DNA from: Fidelibacterota bacterium
GTDB taxonomy: Bacteria > Fidelibacterota > Marinisomatia > SCGC-AAA003-L08 > D37C17
NCBI GenBank assembly: GCA_012964845.1
Contig: DTTG01000098.1
Location: forward strand, 1-9,621
Reading direction: 5' to 3'
Length of the DNA stretch: 9,621 nucleotides
Both the position numbers and the translations under genes were made by a program. Shown here piece by piece: positions 7,901-9,621 of this stretch. Below the pieces are notes generated by a model. It was not told the DNA's origin, made no database searches, and worked only from the letters and a program-made list of their open reading frames with translations. How positions within the stretch are numbered: position 1 is the stretch's first letter; each line of letters opens with the position of its first letter.

Positions 7901-8255
7901 CCAATCCGTATGCTTGAACATCCCGCTTTGTTTTGAAACCTAATTCTTTTTCAACTTCAATTTCAACCCAGAGTCCCTGACAGTCGAAACCATTTTGATA
8001 TCTGAGTTCTCTTCCCTGCATGGCGTGGTAACGTTGAAAAATATCTTTCAGGGTTCGGCCCCAGGCATGGTGAACACCCATGGGATTATTTGCCGTAATA
8101 GGACCATCGAGAAAAGACCAGGGTTTACCCTTGGAATTCTTTTTTCTCAATTGATTAAAAGTATCATCTTTATTCCATTTTTCGAGCATTTCGTGCTCTA
8201 TCTGGATAAAATCGACTTTACTATCTACAGTTTTGAATTTCTTTGAATCAGCCAT
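4941..8255 (-). CDS. ileS: Isoleucine--tRNA ligase
   Basis: Class I aminoacyl-tRNA synthetase that charges tRNA-Ile and edits misactivated valine; cytosolic, 1104 residues. In order: a HIGH-equivalent NNPMGVHHAWGRTLKD (56-71, HIGH replaced by GVHH), the CP1 editing domain (about 200-440) with WTTTPWTLTSN (228-238) and GTGIVHTAPGCGAIDKK (372-388), the catalytic core with YPHCWRSGDEL (448-458) and SKKRFWG (507-513), and a KMSKS-equivalent GRDMHKSWGN (651-660). The anticodon-binding domain starts near DRWIISKTNKF (737). A long C-terminal extension with VRDLIRQVQNLRKDSGL follows. The C-terminal zinc finger of E. coli IleRS is absent. Length and C-terminal extension resemble the eukaryote-like (type 2) bacterial IleRS, some of which resist mupirocin; resistance here is only inference. 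It leads the operon. Its ATG has no Shine-Dalgarno site, only AT-rich DNA upstream. Confidence 0.97.
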   Translation of the reverse strand: MADSKKFKTVDSKVDFIQIEHEMLEKWNKDDTFNQLRKKNSKGKPWSFLDGPITANNPMGVHHAWGRTLKDIFQRYHAMQGRELRYQNGFDCQGLWVEIEVEKELGFKTKRDVQAYGLEKFVNKCKERVEKYSEIQTEQSKRLGYWMDWDNSYFTMSDENNYTIWAFLKKLYNDGKIYKGTDVVPWSGRSGTSYSQMEIIEGRKLVAHTSVFVRFPLKNKPNEYILVWTTTPWTLTSNVAAAVNVNLDYVKLKASDGAVYYFAKENLEYQRLDKQFKEKKQWIDGVPKLKTIAQIFKERGGYEIIGSVKGVNMLGWEYEGPFDELEAQSKMGGFPFVNEDLKDKGHSGISCHRIIDGGKDSIGSDVVVAGEGTGIVHTAPGCGAIDKKIAQKTGLVSIAPLDEESCYIDGFGKYTGKCATKIETTQEIIADLKDKGFLLYQEQYPHVYPHCWRSGDELVFRIVDEWYINMDWRDKIKNLVKDIQWIPEWGHEREMEWLENMSDWMISKKRFWGLALPIWKFEDGTFFVVGSKKELKELAVEGWEEFEGKSPHRPWIDKVKIKHPESGLIGTRIPDVGNPWLDAGIVPYSTLHYNSDRDYWNKWFPADFVVECLPGQFRNWFYSLLALSTVMEDKAPFKTLLGHAMVKDETGRDMHKSWGNAIWFDDAAEKMGVDVMRWMYANQNPEHNLLFGYAIADEVRKQLITLWNTYSFFVTYANLDGFDPSIEIDKSTLTKSDRWIISKTNKFIKTAEKIYSNYQVFHLMSEATIFLDNLSNWYIRRNRRRFWKSENDSDKTAAYSTLYQILINFVKVMAPVVPFVSDKIYTNLISGRNKSEVDSVHLCDFPSVGEADIDEEIINEIDTVIQIVSLSRSARNKANIKIRQPLAELAVYADDNIQNITKNNQNEILEELNIKTLKFVVNESDLVQYNVKPDFPTLGKKYGKDISRITAYLNDVDNEKLVQIVKSGKSLIIPGTEGELEILPDELILEEIPVKGYGISSGKNIIVGVCTEISEELKQEGLVRDLIRQVQNLRKDSGLKVEDRIEIEINGSTELNNAVESYESYFMNEVLGVKLDMGNSITFKFNGSVTIAGEKINIGISPLN

Positions 8256-8435
8256 AATTACTATAATTTAGAGACAAGAAATTTAGAACATTTTGAGATA
8301 TGAATACAATGGACTTCCGAAGAGAATAATATTTTTTATTGATGGGGAATTATTACAACAGAAATAGAACTATTTATCTTTATTAAAACAAAACTAAAAT
8401 TGGGATGTAGAAAAGGCTCCCAATAGGGGCTAAAC
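8256..8435 (-). other. Intergenic region ahead of the ileS operon
   Basis: These 180 bases separate the unknown 227-residue gene from ileS and are the largest gap between complete genes in the window. They hold the terminator of the upstream gene at one end. The remainder is AT-rich and must contain the ileS promoter if the operon is independent. A TATAGT hexamer lies four bases before the ileS ATG (8260-8265), but no convincing -35 box accompanies it. I see no T-box, riboswitch or small gene. Confidence 0.5.
8399..8424 (-). terminator. Probable rho-independent terminator after the 227-residue gene
   Basis: On the minus strand a perfect 7-base stem (ATTGGGA and TCCCAAT) encloses a 12-base loop and runs into TTTTAGTTTTGTTTT. 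It begins 12 bases after the stop codon of the unknown gene. The stem is short and the T-run is interrupted, so it may be leaky, but its place separates that gene from the ileS operon. Confidence 0.6.
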
Positions 8436-9119
8436 TTATTTTTTCTTACCTTTGTCCTTTTTTGCCAACTTTTTACTTAATGCTTTAATCTTTTTTAAAT
8501 TTATTGGCCGTAATTTATCTTTTGTAAACCGTACCATATGAGGCAGCATCATCTCTGCTGATTCAAAAGCACCTGCCTTTTCTTTAAGCATTCTTATTTG
8601 AGATTCATATTGGGGTACCATTCCCGCAAAATTCTCATTTCCCTTAATTAGCTCCAATCCAGCTGTTTTCTTCTTAACATCCTCTTCCAATTCTTCTTTT
8701 GATTTACTGCGGGTCACCAATTGATAAATACTATGCCAACATAAAGGAGGTTTACTGCCACGTCTAGCATCAAAGTAGGCATCTATCTTTTGTTGTAATT
8801 CTTCCTGCATATCTTCAAAATTCAAACCAATTTGAGAAAATTCATCATTAAATAATTTGGAAAAGGAACTTGAACATAAAGTGATGAATGCAATTTTTTC
8901 ATCATCTTTCAGTTTATCATCAGCAAGTCCATTAAATGAATAATCCATCATGAATTTTGCTAAGACCATACTTTCAAAACGTTTTACTCCCCACGGTTTA
9001 GTCCAATGATATTTTTCATCTTCAAAAGATTCCGAAATTCGATTTACAACTGCTGATAAACTATTTTGTATTATAACCGCTGGATCTGAGGTTTCTTTAT
9101 TGCGAGAAAATAATTTCAT
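8436..9119 (-). CDS. Uncharacterised soluble protein, 227 residues
   Basis: I do not recognise this family. The protein has no signal peptide and no membrane segment, so it is probably cytoplasmic. It looks largely helical. Residues 32-62 contain an aromatic patch (YHWTKPWGVKRFESM). An acidic helical stretch (about 98-115, NFEDMQEELQQKIDAYFD) is followed by GSKPPLCWHSIYQLVTRSKSKEELEEDV, a likely coiled-coil region, and the tail from about 200 is very lysine-rich (LKKIKALSKKLAKKDKGKKK), suggesting nucleic-acid or ribosome contact. That last point is only inference. The frame is long and open with codon use like its neighbours, so it is a real gene. The ATG lacks a Shine-Dalgarno site; a perfect TATAAT ends eight bases before it. 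It appears to be a single-gene unit, as a hairpin follows its stop. Confidence 0.8.
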   Translation of the reverse strand: MKLFSRNKETSDPAVIIQNSLSAVVNRISESFEDEKYHWTKPWGVKRFESMVLAKFMMDYSFNGLADDKLKDDEKIAFITLCSSSFSKLFNDEFSQIGLNFEDMQEELQQKIDAYFDARRGSKPPLCWHSIYQLVTRSKSKEELEEDVKKKTAGLELIKGNENFAGMVPQYESQIRMLKEKAGAFESAEMMLPHMVRFTKDKLRPINLKKIKALSKKLAKKDKGKKK

Positions 9120-9127
9120 TAATATTA

Positions 9128-9133
9128 ATTATA
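9128..9133 (-). promoter_or_regulatory. Possible -10 element of the 227-residue gene
   Basis: The minus strand reads TATAAT, a perfect -10 hexamer, ending eight bases before the ATG at 9119. If real, transcription would start within one or two bases of the start codon, giving a nearly leaderless mRNA. No convincing -35 box is visible and the DNA is AT-rich, so a chance match is quite possible. Confidence 0.3.
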
Positions 9134-9206
9134 TGAGTTTGGTGAAAAATATTGCGGTGAAGTTAAAGAGGTTAAATCTTTGCATGGAAGTTTAATTTAT
9201 TCAAAT

Positions 9207-9464
9207 TTAATAATCCATGGTTTTCCATTTTCCTTCCGGACACTCTGCGGTGGTAAACATTATTTTCAGGCTGATATTACAGTTGCAGGATAAACAGCTA
9301 AATGTTTTTTTAGTTTTTCCTGTTAGAAATTCACAGGAATAACAAATCATCCGTCGGGATTGAATATCTTCATAATCTGCAATGGCATTTTCACCCCGCA
9401 ACAGCTTTCTGAGAGTGAGCCCCATTGTTCCTAGAAAACTCTTTATCTCTGCCATGGTTACCAT
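9207..9464 (-). CDS. Small six-cysteine zinc-ribbon-like protein, unknown function
   Basis: This is an 85-residue protein (82 if the second ATG at 9455 is used). The N-terminal half is a helix (AEIKSFLGTMGLTLRKLLRG). The C-terminal half holds C41-x2-C44, C57-x2-C60, C62 and C75 in the patterns RRMICYSC, SCLSCNCNISLK and ECPEGKW. This C-x2-C ... C-x2-C-x-C-x-l-x-x-K ... CP-x-GKW layout is, from my memory of such sequences, a recurrent small putative metal-binding module in bacteria and phages without an assigned role. No signal peptide or membrane segment is evident, so a cytosolic metal site is likely. It stands between the terminator of the T9SS cargo gene and the 227-residue gene. Neither ATG has a Shine-Dalgarno site. 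Real gene: likely; function: unknown. Confidence 0.75.
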   Translation of the reverse strand: MVTMAEIKSFLGTMGLTLRKLLRGENAIADYEDIQSRRMICYSCEFLTGKTKKTFSCLSCNCNISLKIMFTTAECPEGKWKTMDY

Positions 9465-9519
9465 TTATTAAATTAGACAGAAGAATGAAAGTGAAACTAT
9501 AAAATTCTTCCAATAAATG

Positions 9520-9547
9520 AAAAGGGCTCGGTTTCCCAAGCCCTTTT
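9520..9547. terminator. Strong hairpin terminator after the T9SS cargo gene
   Basis: A perfect 9-base inverted repeat (AAAAGGGCT and AGCCCTTTT) with a 10-base loop. It lies 23 bases after the stop codon of the minus-strand T9SS cargo gene. With A's on one side and T's on the other it could work in both directions, but only the minus strand has a gene ending into it. Confidence 0.85.
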
Positions 9548-9570
9548 ATCCTAACGGTAAACGCCAAAGG

Positions 9571-9621
9571 TTACTTAATTACCATTAATTTTTGATTGAA
9601 TGTTTCGTTTCCTGCCTGTAA
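9571..9621 (-). CDS. C-terminal end of a T9SS-exported protein (cut by window edge)
   Basis: Only the last 16 codons and the TAA stop are present: LQAGNETFNQKLMVIK. The ending G-N/x-x-x-F-x-Q-K-L-M-V-I-K is the final strand of the type A C-terminal sorting domain that directs proteins through the type IX secretion system to the cell surface, usually followed by removal of the domain. The rest of the protein, including its signal peptide and passenger domain, lies beyond the window, so its activity cannot be told. The frame is open to the window edge and a strong terminator follows it. This short stretch is the main taxonomic clue to an FCB-group organism. A chance match is possible with so few residues but unlikely given the terminator placement. 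Confidence 0.75.
   Translation of the reverse strand, partial: LQAGNETFNQKLMVIK

Noticed and set aside
7995..8246. Plus-strand open frames within ileS (also near 5662, 6211, 7083 and 7267)
   Set aside because: All lie opposite the strongly conserved IleRS coding frame and their translations have no recognisable domain.
8256..8435. T-box riboswitch upstream of ileS
   Set aside because: The gap is short and AT-rich and I found no specifier stem, T-box consensus or antiterminator; the only hairpin belongs to the upstream gene's end.

Overview
This 9.6 kb window is AT-rich and strictly one-stranded: every supported gene reads leftward on the minus strand. A type IX secretion (T9SS) sorting tail at the right edge, the FCB-like form of the housekeeping proteins and the low GC content point to a bacterium of the Fibrobacteres-Chlorobi-Bacteroidetes group or a sister phylum. 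A marine Marinimicrobia (SAR406)-like genome is my best guess; this is inference from gene content, not a proven assignment.

Layout in the direction of transcription (right to left). (1) The edge holds the last 16 codons of a secreted T9SS cargo protein, followed by a strong hairpin terminator. (2) Next are two orphan genes: an 85-residue six-cysteine zinc-ribbon-like protein, and a 227-residue soluble protein of unknown function that ends in its own weaker terminator. (3) After a 180-base gap comes a tightly packed run, ileS - traR/dksA-like - lspA - rluD-like - xer - pckA - hpf - sugar-nucleotidyltransferase, which leaves the window at the left edge. Its gaps are at most 16 bases, several genes overlap, and I see no terminator inside it, so it is probably one operon of eight or more genes.

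The first part of the operon (ileS, a DksA/TraR-family gene, lspA, an rluD-family gene) has the order known from Bacillus subtilis (ileS-ylyA-lspA-ylyB), so it is an old arrangement. To it are joined a site-specific recombinase of the XerC/D type, ATP-dependent PEP carboxykinase, a short ribosome hibernation factor and a nucleotidyltransferase. In physiological terms the run joins translation (IleRS, 23S pseudouridylation, ribosome hibernation), transcription control (DksA-like), lipoprotein maturation, chromosome dimer resolution and gluconeogenesis. The pairing of pckA with hpf suggests a starvation theme, but that is inference.

The window is mostly conserved housekeeping DNA. I see no CRISPR array, insertion sequence, tRNA, rRNA or defence system. 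The points most worth a second look are the non-canonical signature motifs of IleRS, the split between genes with and without Shine-Dalgarno sites (a leaderless-mRNA hypothesis), the two unrecognised genes beside the T9SS cargo gene, and the pckA-hpf coupling.
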